A DNA stretch of 64,000 nucleotides from JBCCGI01 sp039029355 (GTDB lineage Bacteria > Planctomycetota > UBA1135 > GCA-002686595). The stretch covers positions 12,954-76,953 of the forward strand of contig JBCCGI010000037.1 of NCBI GenBank assembly GCA_039029355.1, read 5' to 3'. Positions 24,995 to 34,948 of the stretch are shown here, piece after piece (the stretch's first letter is position 1; each line of letters starts with the position of its first letter). The notes beneath the pieces were generated by a model. That model made no database searches and had not been told where the DNA came from. It saw only the letters and a program-made list of their open reading frames with translations. The translations under genes were made by a program, and so were the position numbers.

Positions 24995-25684
24995 TCAGGA
25001 GTCGGCGGACCCGGAGGCGTTCCGCTCGAAGAGGAGGTCGCCGCGGTGCAGGTCGTAGGCACCCGCGTGCCCCAGCACGCGCGCCACGTCGGCGACGAAG
25101 GTCTCGTTGTGGCCGGCGCGGCGCAGAAGGTGCAGACCGAGCTCGACCCCCGACGCGATGCCGCCGGCGGTGACGATGCGACCGGCGTCGACCACGCGCG
25201 CACGGCGCACGTGGCACCCGGGTGCGAGCTGGACCAGGCGCGCGATCGGGACGAGCCCGTCCGCGCAGTCCTCGTTGCGGTCCCCCTCCACCCGGCTCGT
25301 CGCGGCGCGCCCGTCGAGCAGCCCCATGCGGGCATAGACCCAGGAGCCGCTGCCGACGCTGGCGAGCAGCGTGGTCTCGGGCAGCGACGCGACGAGCGCA
25401 TGCAGCTCGCCGTTCTCGGTCTCGCGCTCGGCCCCGGGTCCACCGGGGACGAGCAGGGCATCCATCTCGGGCCGCTCGGACAGGGTGCGCTTCGGCAGCA
25501 CCTGGAGCCCGGCCTCGGCCTCGACCGGAAGCGGCGAGGACGCAAGGAGGAAGACACCGAGGCCCGGATCGCTGCGGCGGGCGACCGCGAAGACGCCGTA
25601 GGGCCCCGCGAACTCGAGCGCCTCGACGCCGGGATAGACGTAGATGCCGAGGCGGAAGCCGGAGGGGTGCGTGGGGTGCGTCAT
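24995..25684 (-). CDS. DJ-1/PfpI-family protein lacking the nucleophile cysteine
   Basis: A 229-residue GATase1-like protein of the GlxA/isonitrile-hydratase type (LGIYVYPGVEALEFAGPYGVF, ALLVPGGPGAERE, GGIASGVELGLHLLRR). The nucleophile elbow, usually AxCTG, reads LASVGSGSWVYARMG, with Gly111 where the catalytic Cys belongs. Enzyme activity by the standard mechanism is therefore doubtful; a sensing or binding role is possible. It is the first gene of the PfpI/ECF/isochorismatase group and lies about 42 nt downstream of a candidate sigma-54 promoter on the same strand. Stop is TGA. Confidence 0.78.
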   Translation of the reverse strand: MTHPTHPSGFRLGIYVYPGVEALEFAGPYGVFAVARRSDPGLGVFLLASSPLPVEAEAGLQVLPKRTLSERPEMDALLVPGGPGAERETENGELHALVASLPETTLLASVGSGSWVYARMGLLDGRAATSRVEGDRNEDCADGLVPIARLVQLAPGCHVRRARVVDAGRIVTAGGIASGVELGLHLLRRAGHNETFVADVARVLGHAGAYDLHRGDLLFERNASGSADS

Positions 25685-25725
25685 GGTCGTTCGAGAGGCG
25701 GCGCGGGTGGTCCGCTGGGCCCCGG

Positions 25726-25746
25726 GTTGGCAGCGCCCGTGCCAAC
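25726..25746 (-). promoter_or_regulatory. Candidate sigma-54 (-24/-12) promoter on a perfect palindrome
   Basis: Read on the minus strand it is TTGGCACG, four bases, CTGCC, giving the invariant GG-N10-GC spacing of sigma-54 promoters and a full TGGCACG box. It lies about 45 nt before the PfpI-like start. The element is a perfect inverted repeat (GTTGGCA, 7-nt spacer, TGCCAAC), so a weaker GG-N10-GC also reads toward the sigma-54 activator on the plus strand. The neighbouring activator makes the reading plausible. Confidence 0.6.
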
Positions 25747-25815
25747 GAGCCGGCGTCCGGCCTTAAGCGGCTGCTGCTTCCTGCCTTAGCGCCGCTAGGC
25801 GCCTCCACGGCGACT

Positions 25816-25870
25816 CATGACTTCTCGCTAAAACATGACATCTCGCGATCTAGGCAACGAGATCTCGCTA
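25816..25870. repeat. Three direct repeats, possible activator-binding sites
   Basis: CATGACTTCTCGCTA (25816-25830) and CATGACATCTCGCGA (25834-25848) are 18 bp apart; a shorter related copy, AGATCTCGCTA, ends at 25870. The last includes the palindrome CGAGATCTCG. They lie 70-144 bp upstream of the candidate sigma-54 promoter, the usual range for enhancer sites of such activators. The plus-strand regulator starts just after them. Confidence 0.45.
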
Positions 25871-25881
25871 GCCTCGAGCGC

Positions 25882-27489
25882 GTGAACGCCCGCGTCCTGC
25901 AGGAGATCAGCGTGGCCGTGGCGCAGGAGCACTCCCTGCACGCCGTGCTGCGGCGCATCGTCGACGACCTCGCCGCGGAGCCGGGCGTCGCGCTGGCTCG
26001 CATCTGGCTGCTCGGCCCCGGCGACCTGTGCTCGGACTGCGCGTTGGAGCGCGACTGCACCAACCGCGAGACCTGCCTGCACCTGGAGGCGAGCGCGGGT
26101 CGCTCCACCGCCGACCCCGGGCGGACGTGGAGCCGGACCGACGGGACCTTCCGGCGCTTCCCCCTCGGCGTGCGCAAGGTGGGCTCCATCGGGGCCTCCG
26201 GAGAGGCCAAAATCCTCCGCGTGCGCGAGGGCGATGGGTGGCTCGCCGCTCCGAGCTGGGCCGCGAGCGAGGGCATCCGCACCTTCGCCGGCCAGCCGTT
26301 GATCTTCCGCGGCGAGACCCTGGGTGTGCTCGGCGTGTTCAGCCGCAGCGACGTCTCCGACGAGGAGTTCTCGTGGCTGCGCACCTTCGCCGACCACGCC
26401 GCGGTCGCCCTCGCGAACGCGCGCGCCTTCGGGCAGATCGAGGAGCTCCGGCGCCAGCTCGAGCTGGAGCGCGACTACCTGCGCGAGGAGATCAAGGTCG
26501 CACAGGCCCCCGGAGGCATCGTCGGGCGGAGCCCCGCGATCCAGAAGGTGCTCCAGCAGATCGAGGTCGTCGCGCCCACCGAGGCAACCACGCTGATCAC
26601 CGGCGAGTCGGGCACGGGCAAGGAGCTGGTCGCCGCGGCCATCCACGAGCGCAGCGAGCGGTCCGGGCGGCCCCTGGTCCGGGTCAACTGCGCCTCGATC
26701 CCCCACGAGCTCTTCGAGAGCGAGTTCTTCGGGCACCTCCGGGGCGCCTTCACCGGCGCGCTGGACGAGCGCGCGGGCCGCTTCCAGATCGCCGACGGCG
26801 GCACGCTCTTCCTGGACGAGGTCGGCGAGATCCCGATCGAGCTCCAGGGCAAGCTCCTCCGGGCCCTCCAGGAGGGGCGCTTCTCGCGGGTCGGTGAGGA
26901 CGTCGAGCGTTCGGTCGACGTCCGCCTGGTGGCGGCGACCAACCGCGACCTCGAAGAGGAGGTGCGCGCCGGCCGCTTCCGGGAGGACCTCTACTACCGC
27001 CTCACGGTGTTCCCCATCCGCCTTCCGGCGCTGCGCGAACGCCGGGAGGACGTCGCGCAGCTCGCGATGCACTTCCTGGGGCTCGCGGCCAAGAGCGGCC
27101 GCCTGGCGACCCCGCCGCGGCTCAGGGAGAGCCAGGCCCGCGAGCTGGAAGGCTACGACTGGCCCGGCAACGTGCGGGAGCTCCAGAACGTCGTCGAGCG
27201 AGCGGTCATCGGGGCGCGGAAGGCCGCCGGGCTGGTGTTCGAGGTCCCGCGGAGCTCGGGCCGGCGCAGAGATCGGCGCGACGGCGCGGGTACGGCTCGC
27301 GAGGGGCGCGAGCTGCTGAGGGAGGCGGATCTGCGGAAGCTGGAACGCGACAACGCGCTGGCGGTGCTGGAGCGCGTGCGCTGGAAGATCTCCGGGCCCG
27401 GCGGCGCGGCGGAGTTCCTGGGGGTCAACGCCACGACCCTGACGTCGCGGCTGAAGGCGATGGGAATCGAGCGGCCGCGGGCCTGGTAG
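25882..27489 (+). CDS. Sigma-54-dependent transcriptional activator with four-cysteine GAF domain
   Basis: A protein of about 535 residues: N-terminal GAF-type sensor (1-195), AAA+ domain (about 210-445) and Fis-type HTH (about 485-530). The AAA+ part has Walker A GESGTGKE (241-248), the sigma-54 contact loop GAFTGA (288-293), GGTLFLDEVGEIP and the RLPALRERREDV segment. The sensor carries four cysteines, C50, C53, C59 and C65, spaced like a metal or Fe-S site. Start is uncertain: I chose GTG at 25882 because upstream in-frame codons lie in the direct repeats and contain no ATG; no clear ribosome-binding site is visible. It is divergent from the PfpI/ECF/isochorismatase group and is the obvious candidate to activate it. 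Confidence 0.85.
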   Translation: MNARVLQEISVAVAQEHSLHAVLRRIVDDLAAEPGVALARIWLLGPGDLCSDCALERDCTNRETCLHLEASAGRSTADPGRTWSRTDGTFRRFPLGVRKVGSIGASGEAKILRVREGDGWLAAPSWAASEGIRTFAGQPLIFRGETLGVLGVFSRSDVSDEEFSWLRTFADHAAVALANARAFGQIEELRRQLELERDYLREEIKVAQAPGGIVGRSPAIQKVLQQIEVVAPTEATTLITGESGTGKELVAAAIHERSERSGRPLVRVNCASIPHELFESEFFGHLRGAFTGALDERAGRFQIADGGTLFLDEVGEIPIELQGKLLRALQEGRFSRVGEDVERSVDVRLVAATNRDLEEEVRAGRFREDLYYRLTVFPIRLPALRERREDVAQLAMHFLGLAAKSGRLATPPRLRESQARELEGYDWPGNVRELQNVVERAVIGARKAAGLVFEVPRSSGRRRDRRDGAGTAREGRELLREADLRKLERDNALAVLERVRWKISGPGGAAEFLGVNATTLTSRLKAMGIERPRAW

Positions 27490-27563
27490 CGCGGCAGGCC
27501 GGGCATTGGAGGACCCGCCTTCCCCCGCGAGCCCGTACCCTCGGCCTCCGCCCGCCCCCCCCC

Positions 27564-28298
27564 ATGCCGCGCCTGATCCACGAAACCTCGGTCGATTCGA
27601 CCAACGAGCGCGCCTTCGCCGCGCTGGCGGCGGGCACCGCACGGCATGGCGACGTCCATGTGGCCGACGAGCAGACGGCCGGCCGCGGGAGCCGGGGCCG
27701 CCACTGGCACAGCCCGCCGGGCGCGGGGCTGTACGCCAGCGTGGTCTGGATGCCGCCCCCCCCCGCGCCGGCGCCGTCGGCCCTGACCATGGCAGCGGCG
27801 CTGGCGGTACGGGACGCCGCGCTAGCCCTCGGGGCGTCAGAGCTGGTCCTGAAGTGGCCCAACGACCTGCTCGCGGCCGGCGCCAAGCTCTGCGGGATCC
27901 TGGTGGAGTCCCGCGGGCTCGACCCCGAGCGCCCCGCGTTCGTTTGCGGCATCGGGCTGAACCTGCTCCAGCGCGACTTCCCGGCGGACCTCGGGGGGCG
28001 GCCTGCGACCAGCCTGGCGCTGCTCGGACACCCCTGCGAGGCAGCCGACGCCCTCGCGGTGCTGCTGCCCCGCCTCGAGCAGCGCCTGGACCAGGCCCGG
28101 GCCGCTCCGGAGCGCCTTGCGGCCGACTTCGCCTCCGGAGCGGGGCTGGCCACGGGGCGGGCGGTCCTCGTCCGCCGCGGCGAGCGGACCGACCGAGGCG
28201 CGATCGAGGACCTCCGCCCCGGCGGCCTGGTCCTCCGGACGCCCGGCGGCTCGCTGGACCTGCCCCTGGAGCACATCTCCGCCGTCGAGCTCCTCTGA
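27564..28298 (+). CDS. birA: Biotin--[acetyl-CoA-carboxylase] ligase
   Basis: A 244-residue enzyme that activates biotin with ATP and attaches it to the biotin carrier protein. It has STNERAF near the N-terminus, the biotinyl-AMP loop GRGSRGRHWHS, LKWPNDLL and KLCGILVES, then the small C-terminal beta domain (GRAVLVRRGE, GGLVLRTPGG). It lacks the N-terminal winged helix of E. coli BirA, so it is probably an enzyme only. rph begins 59 nt after its TGA. Confidence 0.9.
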   Translation: MPRLIHETSVDSTNERAFAALAAGTARHGDVHVADEQTAGRGSRGRHWHSPPGAGLYASVVWMPPPPAPAPSALTMAAALAVRDAALALGASELVLKWPNDLLAAGAKLCGILVESRGLDPERPAFVCGIGLNLLQRDFPADLGGRPATSLALLGHPCEAADALAVLLPRLEQRLDQARAAPERLAADFASGAGLATGRAVLVRRGERTDRGAIEDLRPGGLVLRTPGGSLDLPLEHISAVELL

Positions 28299-28357
28299 CG
28301 CCTCGCCCGGCTCGGCGACCGCCGCTAAAATGCTCGGCCCTATTTGCGGGGAGAAGA

Positions 28358-29074
28358 ATGGCAAGACGAGACGGCAGAGGTACGGGCGATCTACGCGAGG
28401 TGCGTTTCGAGCGGGGCTTCACGGAGACGGCGCCCGGTTCGGTGCTGGCCGTTTTCGGCCGGACGCGGGTGCTGTGCACCGCGACCTACCTCGACGGCGT
28501 ACCGAACTTCCTCCAGGGCTCCGGGCGGGGCTGGCTGACGGCGGAGTACTCGATGCTCCCCTCGTCCACCAGCACGCGCAAGTCGCGCGACCGCGCCGGC
28601 AAGGTCGACGGCCGCTCGGTGGAAATCCAGCGCCTGATCGGACGTTGCCTACGCGGCGTGATGGACTTCAAGCGCACCACCGAGCGCACGATCTGGATCG
28701 ACTGCGACGTGCTGCAGGCCGACGGCGGCACGCGCACCGCGGCGATCAGCGGCGCGTATGTCGCGCTCCACGACCTCCTGGTGCACATGGGCCAGAAGCG
28801 CGTCGTACGCGACTGGCCGCTGCGCACCCAGCTGGGCGCGGTGTCGGTCGGGGTCGTCGACGGCCAGGCGGTGTGCGACCTCGACTACTCCGAGGACAGC
28901 GGAGCCGACGTCGACATGAACCTGGTGATGACCGGCGAGGGCGAGTTCGTCGAGATCCAGGGCTCGGCCGAGGGGGCGACCTTCAGCCGCAAGCTGCTCG
29001 ACGACATGCTCGCCGCGGGTCAGGCCGGCATCGAGCGCATCTTCGAGCTGCAGCGCGAGGCCCTCGGGCTCTAG
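28358..29074 (+). CDS. rph: Ribonuclease PH
   Basis: A 238-residue phosphorolytic 3'-5' exoribonuclease that trims tRNA precursors. Landmarks: FTETAPGSVLAVFGRTRVLC, GWLTAEYSMLPSSTSTR, GRSVEIQRLIGRCLR (RNA-binding arginines), DCDVLQADGGTRTAAI and LDYSEDSGADVDMNLVM with the catalytic acidic residues. Start ATG follows GGGGAGA. rdgB begins 14 nt after its TAG; the rph-rdgB pairing is common in bacteria. Confidence 0.94.
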   Translation: MARRDGRGTGDLREVRFERGFTETAPGSVLAVFGRTRVLCTATYLDGVPNFLQGSGRGWLTAEYSMLPSSTSTRKSRDRAGKVDGRSVEIQRLIGRCLRGVMDFKRTTERTIWIDCDVLQADGGTRTAAISGAYVALHDLLVHMGQKRVVRDWPLRTQLGAVSVGVVDGQAVCDLDYSEDSGADVDMNLVMTGEGEFVEIQGSAEGATFSRKLLDDMLAAGQAGIERIFELQREALGL

Positions 29075-29088
29075 GGGGCCGGACCGCC

Positions 29089-29718
29089 GTGAAGCTGCTC
29101 CTGGCCACCAACAACCGCCACAAGCGCGACGAGCTCCAGACGCTGCTCGCGGGGCTCCCGGTCGAGGTCGTCACCCCCGAAGGCGTGGGCGGCGTGCCCG
29201 ACGTGGACGAGGACCAACCGACCTTCGCCGGCAACGCACGCAAGAAGGCCGTCTCGGCGGCGCGCGCGCGCGGCCTGTGGTCGCTGGCCGACGACTCGGG
29301 GCTCGAGGTCGAGCACCTGGACGGCGCGCCGGGCGTGCGGTCGGCGCGCTTCGCCGGCACGCACGGCGACGACGCGGCCAACAACGCGCTGCTGCTGGAG
29401 CGGCTCGCGGGCGTTCCCGCGGCCGAGCGCCGCGCGCGCTTCGTGACGGTGCTCGCCCTGGCGACGCCCGCGGGCGACGTCGTGCTCGAGCTCGAGGGCG
29501 AGGCCCGCGGATGCATCCGCACCGAGCCCAGCGGCAGCGACGGCTTCGGCTACGACCCGCTCTTCGAGTTCACCGAGGACGGCTTCCCGCAGACCGGCCG
29601 GACCTTCGCCGAGATCCCGCGCGCCGAGAAGGGCGCGGTCTCGCACCGCGGCCGCGCGCTGCGGGCGCTGCTCGCGCGTCTGCCCGACGTTCTGAGCGAG
29701 GGCGCGCACCAGGAGTAG
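29089..29718 (+). CDS. rdgB: XTP/dITP diphosphatase (RdgB/HAM1 family)
   Basis: A 209-residue nucleotide-pool sanitising enzyme that removes dITP and XTP. Family motifs are LATNNRHKRDEL (N-terminal SxNxxK type), FAGNARKKA, ADDSGLEVEHLDGAPGVRSAR, SGSDGFGYDPLFE and a final SHRGRALRAL. The start is GTG. It sits between rph (14 nt) and lepA (5 nt), forming a compact run. Confidence 0.94.
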   Translation: MKLLLATNNRHKRDELQTLLAGLPVEVVTPEGVGGVPDVDEDQPTFAGNARKKAVSAARARGLWSLADDSGLEVEHLDGAPGVRSARFAGTHGDDAANNALLLERLAGVPAAERRARFVTVLALATPAGDVVLELEGEARGCIRTEPSGSDGFGYDPLFEFTEDGFPQTGRTFAEIPRAEKGAVSHRGRALRALLARLPDVLSEGAHQE

Positions 29719-29723
29719 GCACC

Positions 29724-31529
<1,806 letters not shown>

Positions 31530-31534
31530 CGGCG

Positions 31535-32968
31535 ATGGCCGAGGGCGAGGAGCAGGCCCGCGCGTCGACGCCCTGGCGTGACAACCTGGAGGCGCTCGCC
31601 ATGGCGGTGATCATGGCGCTGCTCCTCAAGTACTTCGTCATCGAGGCCTACAAGATCCCGTCGGGCTCGATGCAGCCGACGCTGATCGGCGACGAGAAGG
31701 CCGAGGTGTACGACCGCATCCTGGTCGACAAGCTGTCGTTCCGCTTCCGCGAGCCGAAGCGCTGGGAGGTGGTGGTCTTCAAGTATCCGCTCGACCTCTC
31801 GAAGAGCTTCGTGAAGCGCCTGGTCGGCATCGGCCCCGAGCAGATCCGCATCCTGTACGGCGACCTGTGGCACCGCCGCGACGGCTCGGAGCCGTGGAAG
31901 ATCCTACGCCGCTCGCGCGACGTGCAGGACGAGACGTGGAAGCGCCTCGACCTGCTCGAGCCCGAGAGCACCCGCTGGTTCCCTGAGTCCCCCACGCTGG
32001 GCTGGGAGGTCGAAGGCCGCCGCGTGACCGCAAACGGCCCGGGGCGCGCGCAGTTCGGCGATCGCGGCTCGATCATGGACGGCTACCTCGACGGCTACCC
32101 CGACCCGCTGATCGACCTGGTCAAGAAGAAGCACGGCACCGGCGTGTTCCCGGTCGGCGACCTGCGCGTCGACTGCGAGGTCGAGGCCGGCCCCGACACC
32201 GAGTTCGTCGGGATCACGCTCTACGAGGGCTCGCGGCGCTTCGTGGTCCGGCTGCCGGGGCCCGCTGCTCCCGCGGGCGCGCGCCCCTCGATCGAGGCGG
32301 TCGGCCGCGACTTCGACGGCAACGAGGACCGCCAGCGGGTCGAGGCCGACTCCGAGCTGCGCCTCGCCGCCGGCCAGCGCTATCGCTTCGGCGCGCAGAA
32401 CCTGGACGACCTGGTCGAGATCGACGTCGACGGCGACGTGCTGTGCGGCCTCGAAGTCCCGAACTCGAACCAGGGCTCCAGCCTGTTCGTCTTCGTCGAG
32501 GGCGGCGAGGCCGCGACCGCGACGTTCGACGACCTGATGGCCTACCGGGACATCTACTACACCGACATCGAGCGCAGCGAGTACACCATCCCCGAGGGGC
32601 ACTTCTTCATGCTCGGGGACAACACCCAGGACTCGAGCGACAGCCGCGAGTGGAAGTACGCGCGATTGGAGATCGAGGACGACTCCGGAGCCCCGTTCGT
32701 GATCTCCGGCAACTCGCGCCGTGACCCGGACCCGTGGCAGAAGAACCCCGCACGGCTCGGCGTCGGCGACCCCGACGGGCCGCGCGTTCGCTTTCGCGAC
32801 AAGTATGGCGAGACCTGGTGGCTCGACGGCCCCGGCATCCCCTACGCTGCCCCGTCGAGCGAGAGCGCGCCCTTCGTACCGCGCCGCCTGATCCAGGGAC
32901 GCGCCCTTGCCGTGTTCTGGCCGCTCTCGCCGCGGCTCGGCCTCTACCGCTGGAAGTGGATCCACTGA
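31535..32968 (+). CDS. lepB: Signal peptidase I, enlarged, copy 1
   Basis: A 477-residue membrane protease that cleaves Sec/Tat signal peptides. One N-terminal transmembrane helix (about 17-36) leads to the catalytic Ser45 in PSGSMQPTL; the general base is Lys94 in VKRLVGIG; box E is GHFFMLGDNTQDSSDSREW. The family is usually 180-330 residues; the excess is an insertion of roughly 200 residues between boxes D and E with a beta-sandwich pattern (DLRVDCEVEAGPDTEFVGI, QRYRFGAQNLDDLVEIDVDG) like LamG/DUF1080 folds. Its TGA overlaps the start of the second copy (TGATG). Confidence 0.88.
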   Translation: MAEGEEQARASTPWRDNLEALAMAVIMALLLKYFVIEAYKIPSGSMQPTLIGDEKAEVYDRILVDKLSFRFREPKRWEVVVFKYPLDLSKSFVKRLVGIGPEQIRILYGDLWHRRDGSEPWKILRRSRDVQDETWKRLDLLEPESTRWFPESPTLGWEVEGRRVTANGPGRAQFGDRGSIMDGYLDGYPDPLIDLVKKKHGTGVFPVGDLRVDCEVEAGPDTEFVGITLYEGSRRFVVRLPGPAAPAGARPSIEAVGRDFDGNEDRQRVEADSELRLAAGQRYRFGAQNLDDLVEIDVDGDVLCGLEVPNSNQGSSLFVFVEGGEAATATFDDLMAYRDIYYTDIERSEYTIPEGHFFMLGDNTQDSSDSREWKYARLEIEDDSGAPFVISGNSRRDPDPWQKNPARLGVGDPDGPRVRFRDKYGETWWLDGPGIPYAAPSSESAPFVPRRLIQGRALAVFWPLSPRLGLYRWKWIH

Positions 32969-34407
32969 TGAGCGCGAAGAAGGACAAGAAGAAGGAGAAG
33001 AAGCACTTCCGCGAGAACATCGAGGCCATCACGATGGCCATCGCGGTCGCGCTGCTCTTCAAGACCTTCGTCCTCGAGGTCAGCAAGATCCCCTCGGGCT
33101 CGATGCAGCCGACGCTGATGGGCAGCCTGACGGCGGGAGTCAACGACCGCGTGCTGGTCGACAAGCTCTCGTTCCGCTTCCGCGATCCGAAGCGCTGGGA
33201 GATCGTGGTCTTCAAGCATCCCCTCGAGCGCTCGCGCGTGATGGTCAAGCGCCTCATCGGGATGCCCGAAGAGGACCTGAAGATCGAGTACGGCGACCTG
33301 TGGCACCGTGTGGCCGGCGGCGAGTGGACGGTGCTACGCCGCCCTGACACCGTCATGGCGACGGTGTGGAAGAGCCTCGACGTCGACGAGCCCAGCAAGT
33401 CGTCCTGGGAGGCGGTCTCCGGCGAGGGCTGGCGCACGTCGGGCCGCTCGATCCAGGCGCGGGGCGACGGCCGCGCTCGCTTCCGCCCGGGCCAGGGCTC
33501 GATCGTCGACCGCTACGCCGACGGCTACCCCGACGCGCTGCGCGGCGAGATCGAGGCCGAGGCCCGCGGCCGACTCGGCGCCCGCGGCCAGTTCGACCGC
33601 CACCCGATCAACTACGTCGGCGACCTGCGCCTCGAGGGCAGGGTCGAGCCCGACGCCGGCGCCGAGCTCGTGTACTTCAAGCTGCAAGAGGGCCTCCGCA
33701 CCTACGAGTTCATGCTGCCGGGCCCGGCGGCCGCGGCCGGCTCCAAGGTCGAGGTGCAGGTTCGCGACTCCGAGGTCTACACGGGCTCCGGCCGTCGCCC
33801 CGATCGCGTCGAGACCGGCCCCGAGCTGCGCCTGGAGGCCGGCGACGAGACCCGCTTTCTGATCCAGAACCTCGACGACCGGCTGCTGCTGGAGGTCGAC
33901 GGCGAGACGCTCGTGGAGCTCGACATCGAGCCCTCACCCGACCAGAGCTCGTCGGTCTCGGTCGGCCTGCGCGGCGGCACGGCCGAGTTCACCGACCTCG
34001 ACCTGCAGCGCGACATCTTCTACGTCCTGCAGGACCTGCAGGGCACGGTGACCATCCCCGCCGGGCACTACTTCTTCCTCGGCGACAACACGCTGGACTC
34101 GGCCGACGGACGCGACTGGAAGGCGATCGAGTACACCTGGAACGACGGCGACGGCCCCCGCACCGGCCGCGGCAACCACCGCCCGGGCGAGAACCCGCGC
34201 GTCGGCGAGGACGAGGACGGCGTCCTCTACAAGGGCTTCCGAGACCAGTGGGGCAACGTCGACTGGTTCCCCTCCGACGCCGCGACGGCCGGCACCCCGG
34301 TCCCGGCACCGCTGGTGCCACGCGAGCTGATCCAGGGCCGCGCGCTGGTCGTCTTCTGGCCGATCTACCCCCACAAGGGAATCTGGCGCCTGGGCTGGCT
34401 GCGTTAG
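32968..34407 (+). CDS. Signal peptidase I, enlarged, copy 2
   Basis: A 479-residue paralogue of the preceding gene, starting within TGATG. It begins with a Lys-rich cytoplasmic stretch (MSAKKDKKKEKKH), then a transmembrane helix. Ser45 (PSGSMQPTL) and Lys94 (VKRLIGMP) occupy the same numbers as in copy 1, and box E is GHYFFLGDNTLDSADGRDW. It has the same extra beta-sandwich-like insert (DLRLEGRVEPDAGAELVYF, DETRFLIQNLDDRLLLEVDG). Both copies look active. Two such proteases side by side may divide labour among the many exported proteins; that is inference. Confidence 0.88.
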   Translation: MSAKKDKKKEKKHFRENIEAITMAIAVALLFKTFVLEVSKIPSGSMQPTLMGSLTAGVNDRVLVDKLSFRFRDPKRWEIVVFKHPLERSRVMVKRLIGMPEEDLKIEYGDLWHRVAGGEWTVLRRPDTVMATVWKSLDVDEPSKSSWEAVSGEGWRTSGRSIQARGDGRARFRPGQGSIVDRYADGYPDALRGEIEAEARGRLGARGQFDRHPINYVGDLRLEGRVEPDAGAELVYFKLQEGLRTYEFMLPGPAAAAGSKVEVQVRDSEVYTGSGRRPDRVETGPELRLEAGDETRFLIQNLDDRLLLEVDGETLVELDIEPSPDQSSSVSVGLRGGTAEFTDLDLQRDIFYVLQDLQGTVTIPAGHYFFLGDNTLDSADGRDWKAIEYTWNDGDGPRTGRGNHRPGENPRVGEDEDGVLYKGFRDQWGNVDWFPSDAATAGTPVPAPLVPRELIQGRALVVFWPIYPHKGIWRLGWLR

Positions 34408-34948
34408 GCGACCGGCGCCCGGGGCCGTACGCCCCCCCCAACGGCGCGCGAGCGCGCCGCCGACGGACGGCCTCGGGGATCCGGCTCCCAACTCGCTGCA
34501 CCTGCGCCCGGCGGGCGGCCCAAACCGGAGCGGACTCGACCTCGGGAAACCGGTGCGCGGGCATCCCCGCTCCCGCCGGCCCGCCTGCGGGAAAGTAGGC
34601 CGATTTCGGATTCTCCACACTTGACGGTCGCCGCCGGGCTGCTCTCGCACCCACAACATGCGCGCAAATGCACCCTGATCGCTCGCGGCTCCATTGTGAA
34701 AAACGACGACCAGAGCTCCTCTCGAAGTGGCGTAAACCATTGCCCAAGAGCTGCTTCCAACACGCAGGCAAAGCCGCTCGGTTAAAGCCGGCCTCAAAGT
34801 TGTGGTTCCAATCCGCATTCGAAGCACGGATCCCCCGTGACCTCCGCTCGCCTCCCGCTCGTTTTCCACGAGTTGTCCACAATCGCAGCGCGAGCGAACT
34901 CAGGCTGGGGAGGCGACCCCGACGGCCGCGCTGCGTAAGCTCCCGCCC
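34408..34948. other. 541-nt intergenic stretch with four DnaA-box-like 9-mers
   Basis: No convincing gene. It starts with a small GC hairpin (34443-34458) after the signal peptidase gene. The part from 34600 to 34890 is less GC-rich than its surroundings and holds TTCTCCACA (34611-34619), TTTTTCACA on the minus strand (34695-34703), TTTTCCACG (34862-34870) and TTGTCCACA (34873-34881), all close to the DnaA box TTATNCACA. The last is the form common in high-GC bacteria. Whether this is an origin, a DnaA-titrating site or chance is open. Confidence 0.35.
34443..34458 (+). terminator. Small terminator-like hairpin after the signal peptidase pair
   Basis: GGCGCG and CGCGCC arms with a CGAG tetraloop, 35 nt past the stop codon. 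No T tract. Confidence 0.4.

Noticed and set aside
34404..34763. Minus-strand frame of 119 codons in the spacer after the signal peptidases
   Set aside because: No recognisable motif, no ribosome-binding site, and composition resembles non-coding DNA.
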